From NCBI GenBank assembly GCA_019096065.1, contig JAGUCH010000008.1, forward strand, positions 6,329,001-6,393,000: a stretch of 64,000 nt of DNA. The letters are read 5' to 3'. The stretch is from Paracyclopina nana. Taxonomy: Eukaryota; Arthropoda; Copepoda; Cyclopoida; Cyclopettidae. Shown here piece after piece: positions 12,301 to 23,441 of this stretch (within the stretch, counting starts at the first letter, position 1; the number at the start of each line of letters is the position of its first letter). A model generated the notes under the pieces. The model saw only the letters and a list, made by a program, of their open reading frames with translations. It did not search any database and was not told the DNA's origin. The position numbers and the translations under genes are program-made.

Positions 12301-15300
12301 GTGCTTTGCTCAAAAACGTAATTTCTCCACTTGGAGCACAAGCTATCAAAAACTTGACAGTGTAGTGGGCCTTGTAGCTGCTGTACAGTTGCACTTTCTT
12401 TCTTTGGTTGTCAGGTGATTCACAAAAGATTTCTGTGCAGTCCAAGATTGCTCTTGTCTTTGGATATAGAGCACGAAAGCTAGGTGGCATCCTTGAGTCA
12501 ATAGTAGCCCTGTCAAACCAAAACACACCTTTCTTGGCCAAATCACCCATAACTGTCAAGCTTTCATAGAACCAGCCAGCACTTGTCACTTCATTTATGT
12601 CAAAAAGAGCACTTAATGCTGAAAATGACAGGTTCAGCTTCAACTTCATAAGGAAATGGGCTATTTTCTCACTCTTTGAGTGATGCTTAGGTAGCTTTAG
12701 CTTGCTCTTAATTGCTGCAACTAGGAACCCAAACAAATTGGATTGAACTCCCATTAATGCCACAAAATGGTGCTCAGAGAATTTGCTGAGGTCAATGCAC
12801 CCACTGCAAATAATGTCATCAGTTTCACAAGACTTGTTAGAAGTTGCCAAATGAGTGGTCGAAGTTGAGACATTTTGGATGGTTTTGGGAGGAGGGATGC
12901 TTGCTTGAGTGGCTTTTTCAGACTTCATTGGATCTAGAAGATGCCTTGAGTAATCTTCTGATGAAAATATTAGGTGACCTTCATAGAGAAACAAAGTTTC
13001 TGTTTGAGTTGCCATAGAGAGGTAATCTGAGCCTTGAGCAGCATACAAATGATCTGTGGGATCCTGTAAAATACCAGATAATGTATATATGTTCTCTTCT
13101 TTTTGAATGTGACATATTACCTCAGATTCAGGAAGTTGAGCAACAATAATAGATGGCTGGTCGCATGGTTGCCCTTTTGGCATGAAAGGCCTGTGTCTTG
13201 AGCAAAACACAGTTGGAATGTAATCCCTCTCTATCCTCGATGAGCTTGGCTTTCCATTGACAAAGTGTTCACTGCAAATTCTGCTACTTTCAGTCGGTGT
13301 CCAAGAGTCATCGTCACGCATTTTATTAATTGCCACAGTCCATAGCAACTTTTGTTCTTCATTACGAGAAGGAAAACGAAAGTAGCGTCGCTGTTTTTTG
13401 GTCCCATTTCCAGAGCACCCAAACACCACACAATTCCCTGACATTTTTGGACACTTCACGTTAATGGCTCCAACTTGGAACTTGCTGCCGTGCTGTTTTT
13501 GTTGTGCTTGCGCTAGTTTATGTTGATACAAATGGCAACGATCGGAAAAAACCCGTAGCAATTTTTCCCCCCAGGCCATGATATTTTAAGCTTCCCTAAG
13601 TGGAGAAAAAATGTGATTGGCAATTGATTTTGCCAAGATAAACTTAATTTAATATACCTTTGCATGTTTTATTATTCATTTTCTTTTACATAACTTAATT
13701 TTCATGGCCCAGTGACCCATAATTAAGTCGCACGGTTTTATAAACAAAACTGTCTTCAACTTCCGCCTGCACACCATATCTTCCCATGATAATCCGCAAG
13801 TGGGCATTCTAATGTTATGTTTAAGGTCTCTATAGATCATCTTGGTTAAGCAATGTTTTGCAAAACGTAACTATGGTTTTGTGCTAATAAGAATAACCTT
13901 TAAAAAGTGATTATGTTTAGATGAAAGTACTGGGAGGGCTCCTCTCTACTTAACTCATGGTATTATGCATGGATTTGGCCTCATTTCTGCCCAAGGAGAA
14001 AGGTAAATTTCCAGCTAGAAAAATTAGCAGAAAGTTGATAGCTTTCTTTTCTTAGGTGGAGAATTCAGAGGAAGTTTACGCAAGAATTCATGAGAAATTG
14101 TGGCATGTCCAAGTTTAACTCTAGCCTCAAATTTGGGAGGCTGGAAGAAAAAGTCATCAGCTGCATGGAAATTTTTCTTGAAGGTACAGAAGGCAAATTT
14201 ATGCGTCCATTTCCTCTTCAAAACTTTCTTCAGAATTGAATGGGTTGGAAAGTTTGGATAGCCATGTGCTTGACAAGAGGCTGTCTCACACAGTGGGCAA
14301 TATGATGAACGAAATTCTGTTTGGCATGAATTACGTTGAAAATGATCCAAATTGGGTGAAAATTCAAAATTTGAGGGAAGCTGGCATCAAAGAAATTCAG
14401 GTTGCTACTCCAGTTAATTTTCTACCCTGGCTACGCCATCTGGTGCCCAAATTCAAACACACCCTCCAATGGATGATTCAAGGCAAACTAGAGACCCATG
14501 CAGAATACAAAAAAGTCATTGATACCTATGGAGCCATGAATGATGACTGTATTGCTGGTTTCTTCTACAGGAAAAAATCCAATTTGGAGCAGAGCAACTC
14601 TCCAGATCTTGAATACTTCAGGTTGGGAAAAGAAAACTTGATCTTCTTTTTAAGAAAGATCATTATTATTTTAGTAATGAGCAATTGTACCATTTGGTGG
14701 GAGATTTGTTTGGTGCTGGGCTGGACACAACCTTGACAACCTTAAAATGGGCAATTTTGTACCTGGCTTCCTTCCCTGAAGCTCAAAATATCATCAGAGA
14801 GGAGCTCAAAGGAAAAGCAATCTCTTTTCAGAGCCAATTTGAAATGCCAAAAACAATGGTGAGAAATATGAAATGTGCTTGCAACCTTAAAAAAATCTTA
14901 TTTTGCAGTCGATTTTGACAGAAATTCAAAGGTTATGTCCAGTGGTGCCATTGGGAGTTCCACATGGAGCCCTAGAAGATTTTGTTTTGGATTCCAAGTG
15001 GAGCATTGGCAAAGGATCCATGATAATGGTCAACCATTGGAGTATCAACCTGAATCCCAAGTATTTCGAGGATCCACTCAAATTCAAGCCACTGAGGTTC
15101 ATCGTGGACAATGTCGAGTTCAAGAAAAGCCCCTATTTGATGCCCTTTCAGGTAAGCTCCAATTTTGGTCTGTAATAAATACCATCATTTGATAACAGAA
15201 ATGAATTCTTGGAACCGTTTTCATGCTTTAATATCCTCCTGTAAGCTCTTCTTTATGGTCAATTTCATCCTTAAAGAATGACCATTACAGTAGGATTAAA

Positions 15301-15583
15301 GATGAAAAAATATCACTAATAATCAAGCTAGCCCTCACATAAGAAGAAGAAATATCTATAAAATGAGCTATATTTTCAACGTTTGTTGTATTTGTAGGTT
15401 GGAAGAAGGAGTTGTGTGGGAGAAGACTTTGGAACTACCATGGTTTTCATTGGCGTAACCAAATTGATCTCAAATTTCCTCATTGGTATGAAATCCACCT
15501 ACAGCTTTGAGCTTGAGCCTCCTCAAGGATTCACCAGATCGCCTAATGAATTTACTCTTAGCCTTAAGGCAATTAGTGATTAA
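9334..15583 (+). CDS. Cytochrome P450 (microsomal, CYP2-clan-like), possible frameshift in exon 1
   Basis: Haem-thiolate monooxygenase of the endoplasmic reticulum. Exons: 9334-9590, 13921-14002, 14056-14183, 14234-14621, 14675-14858, 14909-15151, 15398-15583, about 488 aa. Visible landmarks in order: N-terminal membrane anchor, proline hinge (LPGPWGLP), helix C motif WRIQRKF, helix I AGLDTT ([13 protein letters not shown]), ExxR in TEIQR, and the haem loop [11 protein letters not shown] with the Cys ligand. All splice phases agree except exon 1 to exon 2: exon 1 ends in phase 2 at a strong GTAAGT donor, while exon 2 needs phase 1. A run of six G at 9581-9586 lies just before this donor; one G fewer would restore the frame. 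Either the allele is broken or the base count is wrong. Intron 1 is over 4.3 kb because of transposon insertion; the other introns are 50-250 bp. The substrate is unknown. Confidence 0.85.
9595..9927. repeat. 333-bp segment with 10-bp perfect terminal inverted repeats
   Basis: GTGAGTTCTT at 9595-9604 pairs perfectly with AAGAACTCAC at 9918-9927. The segment starts inside the donor region of P450 exon 1 (gtaagtgagt), so its end overlaps the splice site. A second inner inverted pair is visible (gttcttactacatagcgc against gcgctatagtaaagcagcg). It has no coding capacity. No clear target-site duplication was found, so a MITE is only one reading. Confidence 0.4.
10178..11514 (+). CDS. Transposon SWIM-zinc-finger / YqaJ-type nuclease
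   Basis: Accessory protein of the ISL2EU-type element. Two exons, 10178-10846 and 10909-11514 (62-nt intron, phase 0), about 424 aa from the first ATG at 10178; the frame is open further upstream from about 10100 without an ATG. The N-terminal half has a SWIM finger ([20 protein letters not shown], pattern CxC...CxH). The C-terminal exon shows a YqaJ-like exonuclease fold of the PD-(D/E)XK group: [33 protein letters not shown] and the YYFQCQLQ helix. The Asp of TPDG and the ExK of LEIKCP are the expected metal-binding residues and are present. The family is related to phage lambda exonuclease; its role in transposition is not established. It is convergent with the transposase gene, 418 bp apart. 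Confidence 0.87.
11933..13579 (-). CDS. THAP-domain DDE transposase (ISL2EU type)
   Basis: Uninterrupted 548-aa frame. Residues 50-120 form a THAP C2CH zinc finger (CVVFGCSGN, a central [15 protein letters not shown]) that would bind the terminal repeats. A helix-turn-helix region follows the linker ([19 protein letters not shown] to [11 protein letters not shown]). The C-terminal 170 residues match the DDE_Tnp_4 (PF13359-like) catalytic core: first Asp in ILDCTE, second Asp in VILADKGF, Glu in [10 protein letters not shown], all in place. A second in-frame ATG at 13444 lies just four codons before the first zinc-finger Cys and could be the true start, since THAP domains usually sit at the very N terminus. 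The gene is intronless and antisense to the host P450. Confidence 0.9.
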   Translation of the reverse strand: MAWGEKLLRVFSDRCHLYQHKLAQAQQKQHGSKFQVGAINVKCPKMSGNCVVFGCSGNGTKKQRRYFRFPSRNEEQKLLWTVAINKMRDDDSWTPTESSRICSEHFVNGKPSSSRIERDYIPTVFCSRHRPFMPKGQPCDQPSIIVAQLPESEVICHIQKEENIYTLSGILQDPTDHLYAAQGSDYLSMATQTETLFLYEGHLIFSSEDYSRHLLDPMKSEKATQASIPPPKTIQNVSTSTTHLATSNKSCETDDIICSGCIDLSKFSEHHFVALMGVQSNLFGFLVAAIKSKLKLPKHHSKSEKIAHFLMKLKLNLSFSALSALFDINEVTSAGWFYESLTVMGDLAKKGVFWFDRATIDSRMPPSFRALYPKTRAILDCTEIFCESPDNQRKKVQLYSSYKAHYTVKFLIACAPSGEITFLSKAHGGRTTDTEIVNKSGILSLIEPGDVILADKGFPKIRQDLNNKGAILVMPPFKSGSRQFTPQENKEGYECASVRIHVERCIGRLKNFAILKHLSQNLVNHVDHIMNVIAFIVNMYPDLINQDR

Positions 15584-16111
15584 ATGAATAAATGAGGAGA
15601 GCGTACAAGCAAAAATGTTCTTTGGCAATCGTTGTAGCAAATAAGTAGAAATTCCGCATTTGATGAACATATCAAACTTAATTAACCTGTAATAGTTATC
15701 TTTAATAAAGTAGTAGTAAACTTCCTCATAATTAGCAAGGTATGCAATTATTCCAAATCGCGTTTTTAAGGCATGTTCTTTATGTCATGCTTGCCTAATC
15801 AATGTGCCTCAAAGTATTAGCAATATTATGCATGTAATATCTATTTGCACATACAGAAGTGGTTACATCATCTACTTTTTTATATAGGAAAGCCTCAGCT
15901 AAAAAGAGTTCCCCTCCAATTGCAACCTAGGTTATATGAAAAATTCCTTGGTAATTAAGGAATGTAATCTTGGCGTGGAATTTAACATTTTTGTAATTTT
16001 TTTCCCTTGTTAAAGTTGGAGCAAGTTGTTCAGCTGATGAGAGAAACACACACAAGATTTGTGTAACTTAAACAGAGTTTCTTATCAGTTTAGCAAGCTT
16101 TTAGTTTCAGC
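15584..16111. other. Intergenic spacer P450 to XKR
   Basis: AT-rich 528 bp after the P450 stop. No clear AATAAA close to the stop and no further coding frame. The XKR transcript presumably starts in its right half; no TATA box is convincing. Confidence 0.45.
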
Positions 16112-18266
16112 ATGGCGTCACACTTGACTAGTGGCCCTCAAAATTCACCTCAACTCATTCAGGTCAGTGATTTAGGAAAAAAGTGCCCCTCTCATTCACT
16201 TTTTTGCACAGAGAGTCACAAAAGTGCAATGGAGTGGCACTTCTCTAAACATTATTGAGTTAGGTTGCTGAGGAGGAGTTCATCTATGAAAATGATGAGG
16301 ATTTCTATGATGAAACTGATTTTCCCCCACATGGGGAATCTTACACACTCGACAGCAGGAATGAGTCAAGAAAAAATAGCATTTTCACAATCACTCAAGG
16401 ATTGAAGCAAATGCCAAATTTGGTCAACAGTGAAGCTAACAAAGTTAGTATGACTAAGAAATAAGTCAAGAAACTACAAAATTGATTTTTTAAGGTTTTT
16501 AAAACGCTCAACACTTCACCAATGTATGATCCTTTCACCAAGAAAAGTTTTGCTAGCGTGGCTTTATCCATGACTTTGAATTTGGTGGATTATGGATCCG
16601 ACATTGGCGTAGCTGTTTTGCTTTACAACGAGGAAAACACGGATTGGTGGTTCACTTTGACAATGATCCTCATTCTGGTTCCTCTCTTGCTGGTCAATGC
16701 CTTCAGCATCTTTTGGTTTCACCAAGTGAGGAACGAATTTGGTAAATTTCTTATTCCTTTCTAAAGTTTTTTTCAAGGATCACATAAGGGAAAGGCAAGC
16801 CACAACCTTCCGCGAGGGTGGATTTTGCCCAGTGAGGCAGAGATTCTCATCAAAAGAAAGAGCTGCAATCATTGCTTTTCACTGCTTTCTAATTGGGCCT
16901 ATACTCAGGTATTAACTTACAAGCAGTTTTGTAATATAATGGATTACATTTTTGGCAAATTCCAATATCACATTTCAAAGCTTTGAAAGTATACAAAAAG
17001 AGATCACTTGCAAGCAAAAGCCTTTTGGAAGCAAACAATTGTTGCAGCTTTGGGCAACTTTTTAAACTCATGATCATTGTAGATATTTATACATACTGTT
17101 TTGTGGGTGGAAGGAGTATCAGAATCAAGGTGAGGTGGTGGATCCAGCCAAAAATGCACAAGGGCCTTATTGTTTGAACCCGAAGGCTCCAGCTGCCAGA
17201 ACCACGTCAGCTCCATTGAACAAAAAAGGGCGAAACTTTTACTCAATCAGGAAATACTATGAAAGGGACTCGGCCTATTTGGGCCTTATTGAGGCCCTCA
17301 TCCAAGACGGGCCTCAACTCATCCTACAATTGTACATTTTGGCTGTGAGACATCATGAAGACCTATCGAATATTTCCACAGGTAATCGCTTGATATTGCT
17401 AAAAAATCCCATTTAAAAATAATCAAATTTTCAGCTACTTTAATTCAAAGTACGCTACTTTATGTTGTATCATTTATTGAAAAAGCGCTTTTTACAGCCA
17501 TCTTCCAGGCCTTTTCAATAGTTGTGTCCCTTGCTTCCCTCTCGCTAAGCATTGTGTCCTACATCCAATCGAGTCGATGGGCAGACCCTTCAAAGCCACA
17601 AATGACTCCACTGAGCTACATTTTCAACTTCTTATGGAGGTTTTTCATTGTTTTCTCAAGAGTGGTCATGCTGTCTCTTTTTGCTACCGAATTCCAAAGG
17701 GAATTTTTCGCCTTTGTGGGATTGCATTGGCTCTTCATGTCAATGTGGATTTTTATGATGGTGACTTTTGCTACATCCTTATATTGCTAATTGAGGAAAA
17801 TTGACTTGATGATTTACTTACTAGGGCACAAACTATTGTGGAAGTGCAGAGAATCGCAGAAGGCCTCTTGCTGAAGTGCTATACAACATTGTGATGGGGT
17901 TTGTGTGCATTTTTGACTACATCAATCTGAAAGGAGGACCAACAAGGCTAAAGCACCTTTTGTACTACACAATGCTGAGTTTTGAAGCCGCCATCCTGAT
18001 GGGCCTTTGGTACAAAGAGGTTTCCAAAGAGGTACAACTCCATGATATGAGGTGAAAGTCAACTCATCTGGAATTTTTTTTAGAATGCCTTGATCAATGA
18101 TGACAATTTTGTAATTTGGAGCCATGAGCCTTGGTACCAATGGACCAGCATAATTATCATTCCAACATGCTTCACCCTTGGTTTGGTCTTCATGTTTGTC
18201 TACTACAAGTTTTTTCATCCGGATGGGAAGATGCCGGCCATGAATCAATCTCCCAGCATGTTGTAG
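16112..18266 (+). CDS. XK-related membrane protein (XKR family)
   Basis: Multi-pass plasma-membrane protein of the XK/CED-8 family; some members are caspase-activated phospholipid scramblases. Exons: 16112-16162, 16264-16443, 16495-16741, 16767-16908, 16981-17040 (tentative), 17130-17381, 17498-17760, 17825-18031, 18084-18266, about 528 aa. Family landmarks: VDYGSDIGVAVLLY in the first TM region, CFLIGPILR, EALIQDGPQLILQLYI, LWRFFIVFSRV, GLHWLFMSMW, YINLKGGPTRLKHLLYY, and the closing VFMFVYYKFFHPDG. The acidic N-terminal exon (EEEFIYENDEDFYDETD) precedes the membrane part. The junction between exon 16767-16908 (phase 2) and the KVYKKRS exon does not keep frame in my model, so a micro-exon or another boundary was missed, or there is a frameshift. 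I see no obvious caspase site at the C terminus. Convergent with the bZIP gene. Confidence 0.85.
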
Positions 18267-18334
18267 ACAAAGGCTAGTCAGTTTCCTATCCATCAATAGT
18301 TTAAAGAGCACCTTTCAGGTGTTATAACTGAAAA

Positions 18335-18340
18335 AATAAA
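18335..18340 (+). terminator. Poly(A) signal of the XKR gene
   Basis: AATAAA about 70 bp downstream of the XKR stop codon, in aaaaaataaaattgg. Confidence 0.6.
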
Positions 18341-18707
18341 ATTGGCTGTGATGCAAGAAACTGCTTTCTTATTAATCGTTCTCCTAGTCAAGATTGCTTT
18401 TTTACAGTTCACTTGAAATTACAAAGTTTCCCCAAATCTCGAGTTGTGAGGAAATTGCCATTTCAGCTTTATAAAAAAATATAAGATAGGATAGGATTTT
18501 GATGTCTTTCTAGATTTCGCTTTAGCCGAAATTAACTTCACAAGAATTGTGGTATCGTTTTATATTTACATTTTAGTCAAAACTTTCAACAATAAAAATA
18601 TGCTGTCATTGTTATGTTTACAATATTCTTCATAACTTTGTAAATGGTTTCTTCAGGATGAATGGATGCGTTGTATAGTTAATGTATGTTATTTTGCACT
18701 CTTAAGT
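18341..18707. other. Intergenic, convergent 3' ends of XKR and bZIP genes
   Basis: AT-rich spacer of about 370 bp. No coding frame or recognisable repeat; it should contain the 3' UTR of the bZIP gene. Confidence 0.45.
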
Positions 18708-21328
18708 TCACTTTCTGCTCATTTTTTTGTCCAATGTTGGCTTCACAGTTTCCCATAAATTGCTTTCTTGGCCAGGAGCTAAATGTAAAAAGAAAAAGTA
18801 TTTAGCTGCCATACTTTCTGATAATCCGAAATTAATTATACCAATAACAGACAAAACTGTGAAAATTGCAGCTTCAGTGGCTGAAATTGCATCTTGCAAC
18901 ACACCAGGAGAGCAAGAATCCATTGAGGTAATTGAGAATCCAATCGGTTGATATTTTGGATTGATAGCTTGTAATGCCTCATTTAAATTGCTGATTTTGG
19001 CAAATATGTTGCCATTGTTGTGTTGCGATGAAGATGATACAGGTACAACAGTCTTGATAGGATCTGCAAAAATGAACACAAGTCAAAAAATGTTGAAATA
19101 TTTTCAATCTGATGACTTTTTTGATAAAGCTGAACTGCAATTGATCCACATGATTAAATACTTAAATATTTTAGGAACTTAGTGGATTTGAATACATACC
19201 TTTGTTGAAAGATTGGGGTGAATTGACAATGATAACAGTGTCTCCATTGTTAGTCGAGGTCACATTTGAGGCTGACAAATGCCTCAATTTGGGTGAAATG
19301 GCCCCTGAACTTGGCTTGAGAATGGAAATAGAGTCTCTTTTCAGCAAACTTGTTGCCACAGGTGGAGGTGACATGAACACTCGTGGAGCCTCAGTGGAGT
19401 TGGAATCTGGTAAGGCTGTTGATAGTTCAGCGCCTTCACTTGGGATTAACCGACTGTTCGACAAATCCACAGACTTCAAATGCTTCTCTCGACAGAGGGC
19501 ACAAACAGCCAAACCAATCGGCAAGTAGTGTCCATTTCTAGTGTAAAACTCCAAGGACATGCTAGTGAAAAAGAGATGCCATGAATTTAATTACAGCACT
19601 TACGCATCAATTATTTACTACCTGTATGTAATTGTGTACATTGAGACCTGCGAAGGCCCTTTAGCCACCTTTTTTGATGTCCTTTTTTTGTTGCACAATG
19701 CACAAGAATTGAGATCAGATCCTTGAACTAGTGATGCCCTATGAGCAGCACAGATGAACATGGCAGACTGAAAGAACAAAAAAAAGTCACATAATGAAAC
19801 TTTTCCATGTAACCAATAAAGTACGTGCAATTTGTCTCGTTTTCATATCCCAAAAAAATTACAAATTGACAAATTTTAACAAAAAAATATAAATAAATAA
19901 ACTAGCATAAAATCAAACTTTGTCTCGCTTTCATATCCTAAAAAATTACAAATTGACAAATTTTAACGAAAAAATATAAATCAAATAAACTAGCATGAAA
20001 TCAATTAAAATTTGAGCTCACCTCATCAACACTCCAGAATGGGATTTTCAAGCGGCTTTTGATGATAGCTCTTTCCATGGCTGTGGATCCATTGTCATCA
20101 TTATGACTGACCTTCCTCGTGATTAAATCCAGGTAGCAAGTTAATTTGTTCAAGTTCAACATGTCTCCCTTGCAAATCGAGGCTCCATTCGTGTTAGCAA
20201 TGCATAGCGATTGAACCACCACAGTGGAATCAGCAACCGCTGAAGAAACCTCCATAGGCTCATGTTTGATGTACTCCTTCTTGGGAATCTCAGTCTGCTT
20301 ATTGGGAGAAGAAGTCTTGATGACCAAATCCAGAGGCGTTTCAAGAGTTCGGACAATTGTTTCGTTGATGACATCCAATGCAGTTTTGTAGGTTGGCCTC
20401 ACCATTTGCATGGATGGTTGGTCAAAGTTGCTCAAATCATCCTCAGAACTGCAACTGGAGGCAAAAGAAGGCGGTTGGCATGATGCTGGATTTCGAGGTC
20501 TTCCTCCGGATGATGATCCTTCAGTAGGTTGCTCGCGAATAGCCTTGGACTGCCCAATGACTTCAAAGCTGGTCAAGTCACAGTTCTCAACATCCATGTA
20601 CTCCTTATTGGCCTGCTGGACCTTTTTGACAGTGAGATCACAGGCACAGTCGCCTGATTGGATCTTGTTCACGCCTTCTCTTAATGCCACTCCCACCTGT
20701 TGGAGTCTCTGGAGCCTCATCTTGAGGAGCTTGTTGGAGTTCAGGAGCATTGAAGCCTGATTCTCCATAGAAACTGCTTTCATCCTTCGCTTTAATCGAC
20801 ACCTCTTACTGGCCTCATTATTCCTTTCTCTCATCCTCTGAAATAGCAAATATTACTATTCATAAAAATAACACAAAAAATAAATATTTCATGCCTGATA
20901 TAATAACACATTGAATTACTAGTAATAATTTAAGATACAACAGTAATATCATAAGATGCAAAAGTGCTATTTTTATTTATCACGAGACATAACAAAAAAT
21001 ATACCTGGTAATAAGAAGCACAGACACCTTTGGATCCGGTGTCGCTACCTCCAGAGGATGAGTGGCGTCTTGAATTGGATATGGATGTGAAATTCGATGA
21101 GATGCTGGATGAAAACGACCTCTGCCTCATCATCAGCTGGTCAGATTGTTGTTGTTGACAGCTCACCACAGCCTGTTTACCCAGTAACAAAAGGCTTTCA
21201 ATGACATCTTTGCTTGAGTCCGGATGATCAACTGAAGATATTTGCAGCTTGGGCTGATCATTGTCATCCGAATCTTCAATGATGTCATCGTTGAGAAGCT
21301 CCCTCTTGACACTGATCTCATGCTCCAT
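18708..21328 (-). CDS. bZIP transcription factor
   Basis: Probable nuclear DNA-binding protein of about 668 aa. Exons on the minus strand, all phases consistent: 21005-21328, 20022-20837, 19622-19767, 19200-19561, 18708-19063. The basic region RMRERNNEASKRCRLKRR starts exon 2 at residue 110 and has the bZIP signature N-x7-R with Cys before the Arg, as in Fos/Jun rather than the Ser of C/EBP and PAR proteins. It is followed by heptad-spaced Met, Leu, Leu, Leu, Leu, which fits a five-heptad zipper. Exon 1 is acidic then Ser-rich; the C-terminal half has a CxxC pair (NSCALCNKK, then VCALCREK) that could bind zinc. The ATG at 21328 lies 8 bp inside its exon, after a TCTAG acceptor, so a non-coding first exon exists upstream. 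The NNEASKRCR block resembles stress-type invertebrate bZIPs, but I cannot assign an orthologue. Confidence 0.82.
19831..20004. repeat. Tandem duplication of about 87 bp in a bZIP intron
   Basis: Two adjacent copies (19831-19918 and 19919-20004) starting tttgtctcg and ending actagcataaaatcaa, with a handful of substitutions and small indels. The copy boundary lies in the intron between the zipper exon and the next exon; the second copy runs close to the donor at 20021. Confidence 0.85.
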
Positions 21329-21335
21329 GATGACC

Positions 21336-22188
21336 CTAGAACAATAACAAATATCCATGATTACTAATTACCTTTCAAGGAGTCAACTATGAACTTCTTC
21401 ATAGGATCATTTATGAAAAATCTATTTTTTAAAGGAATATTTGAATGAATTTTCAATGGAGTGGATATGTACAGTTTTTTGGGATGCCTTATGCGATGGA
21501 TGAGCTTCATTTTTTAGTTTCACTCTCTGCTAGGTGAGCAGGGCTACTGACAAGATGATCATGAAAATCTAACGGCGCGGGCCCCGAACCGAGCACGCTT
21601 GTCCTTGCACTTTTCATGCAAGGAAAATGTGTTAACCAACGCGAAAATAGCGGCAACGTCTGCTAGGGCTGCATAATTTTTAAAAATGTTGACCAAAAAT
21701 AAAATTATAAACAAAAACAGCAATTTTCTATGCCCTAATTAAGTTACTGCGCAAAAAGAAACTTTTCCATAATTCAAGCCCAAACCAACTTATTTAAGCC
21801 CAGAATCGAGTCCAACCTAAAATTCAGCATAGAAATACACGCAAGAAATATTCAATAAGAAACTTCATATATGATTTTTATTCAGCATTGTCAGCCAAGC
21901 TCTACCTGAAATTGACCTCGAATTTCGTTTTTTAGAAGTAAAACCCGCTGCTGCATGGCGCAGTTGCGCCGCGCCATAAAAAAGCATGGCGCTTAACGCG
22001 CCCGCGCGCTTGACCCTGAGCGAGGTCACCAAGTTTTTTGTCAACGATATGAGAATCTGAAACTCTTTTGTTTACATTCTGAATTACTCGCTAAATCAGC
22101 TCCATTTTGGCCGCCATTTTGACACGCTCACAGCGCCCATGACGAGCGCCGTGAGAGCGCTGTCACATTGCGCAAATTACAGACTTAC
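21336..22188 (-). other. 5' UTR intron of the bZIP gene
   Basis: On the minus strand a strong donor (cag then GTAAGT) occurs at 22188-22183 and an acceptor (TTCTAG) at 21337-21336, eight bases before the start codon. The intron holds no coding frame. It contains an imperfect palindrome, atggcgcagttgcgccgcgc followed by cat (near 21954-21977). Confidence 0.5.
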
Positions 22189-22525
22189 CTGTCAAGAGTG
22201 TTATCAGATGGTGAGAACTTAAAAGGGGCCACAAAACGGCCTCGAAAAGGCCAGGCCCTTAAAACTTCGCGTCAATCCGTCACACGCCACTTGGGCGATG
22301 TGACCGGAAGAGCGATTAAGAAATTAGCCAAATAATGCTGAAAAGCGCCAGACGGATGCTTTACATGGCCGAAAATGTTGTTCTGGTAGCGCTGTGATGT
22401 CGGCGTCAAGTTCGAGGCCTCTCGAAGTAAACGTCTGCCTGCGCTGCCCGACCGGCGCACAAGGCCGGCGTTACGGCGCAACAATTTCACAAGCAGTGGT
22501 GAAATTCGCGCGCGCGCGCAGACTG
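22189..22525 (-). promoter_or_regulatory. CpG-rich first-exon and promoter region of the bZIP gene
   Basis: The sequence from about 21.9 to 22.5 kb is clearly richer in C, G and CpG than the rest of the window (for example ttcgcgcgcgcgcagactg at 22505-22523). With the strong minus-strand donor at 22188 it is the best candidate for the untranslated first exon and promoter. No TATA box was seen, in line with a CpG-type promoter. Confidence 0.4.
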
Positions 22526-23441
22526 TTATTAGCTAATACGGTGTCAATGCCATGGCCGAATTATACAATGTGTGCTCTGAACAAGTGCTAATATAAAAAT
22601 ATTGAACAATGTTCATGCTTCATAAAAAGTGTTTTTTCCTGCCTATTAGTTCACTATCATATGTTAAAAATAAATTATTTACTCTTTCATGTTAATCATA
22701 AAAAATTAAACAAACTGGAAACTGAAGAAATTTTTGATTCATGCCCCAAAGTTGGAATTTGCGATATGTATCCAACACCTTATAAAAAATAGTTTCATAA
22801 ACAACATTTTTTTAATGCTATTCCTAAAGATTGATTTATTCAGTTACGTGAGAAGTTTAACAACCTAATTATTGAATTAGAGAATTAAAACTTTGCCAAT
22901 TAAAATTATATGCAATGCTTTACAAGTGTCATTATGATAGCAAGAATACGGCTTTATCATTGCTTCATCATAAGGCAAAACGAACGGTTTGTTGCAAAGC
23001 AGCCTTGATGCATCGTGACGAAACGCGAAGAGACCTTCAAATGCTGGAAAACCAGTTGTCAGACTGCTACAAAACGACTTAGTTAAGCAATCACTGAAGT
23101 GTGAAGCTTTGGCCTTGCAACAAGATCATAAAGATCAGGGTGAAAAAATTGTGTCACTCCACAAACATGAATAGATCAGATTTTTTTATGAAATAAAATC
23201 CATTTAATATTAATGTTTACTCCATGTCCTTGGATAGCTAAAAATAAGCCATATTACACAGGCAATATTTGCTTGCGCAAACGAAGTACACATATTTTTG
23301 AAGGCCTTAGTAAAATTGCCTCATTTTCAGTAGTTCTTCCACTTGTTTATTATATCAAAATGTTCACTGTGAATTTTGGCACATAGAATTATTTCCAAAC
23401 TAAATCACATACTTATCACACTTCTATTCATAGAAATATTG
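22526..23441. other. Intergenic region
   Basis: AT-rich sequence between the bZIP promoter and the 3' end of the SAP-like gene. A minus-strand poly(A) signal for the SAP-like gene is present as TTTATT at 23346-23351. Nothing else supported. Confidence 0.5.

Larger units (their letters stand above)
9936..13834. mobile_element. Autonomous ISL2EU/IS4EU-type DNA transposon
   Basis: A 3.9-kb element in intron 1 of the P450 gene. The ends are inverted: left tatagagacctaaatcataac (9936 onward), right reverse complement tatagagaccttaaacataac (ending at 13834), with similarity continuing weakly for some 20 bp more. The target duplication is 2 bp but its register is ambiguous (TA or AT) because both flanks read TATAG. 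It carries two convergent genes: a SWIM plus YqaJ nuclease (+) and a THAP plus DDE_Tnp_4 transposase (-). That pairing is the signature of the ISL2EU (IS4EU) superfamily as I know it. Both frames are open, so the copy is young and may be active. Confidence 0.85.
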
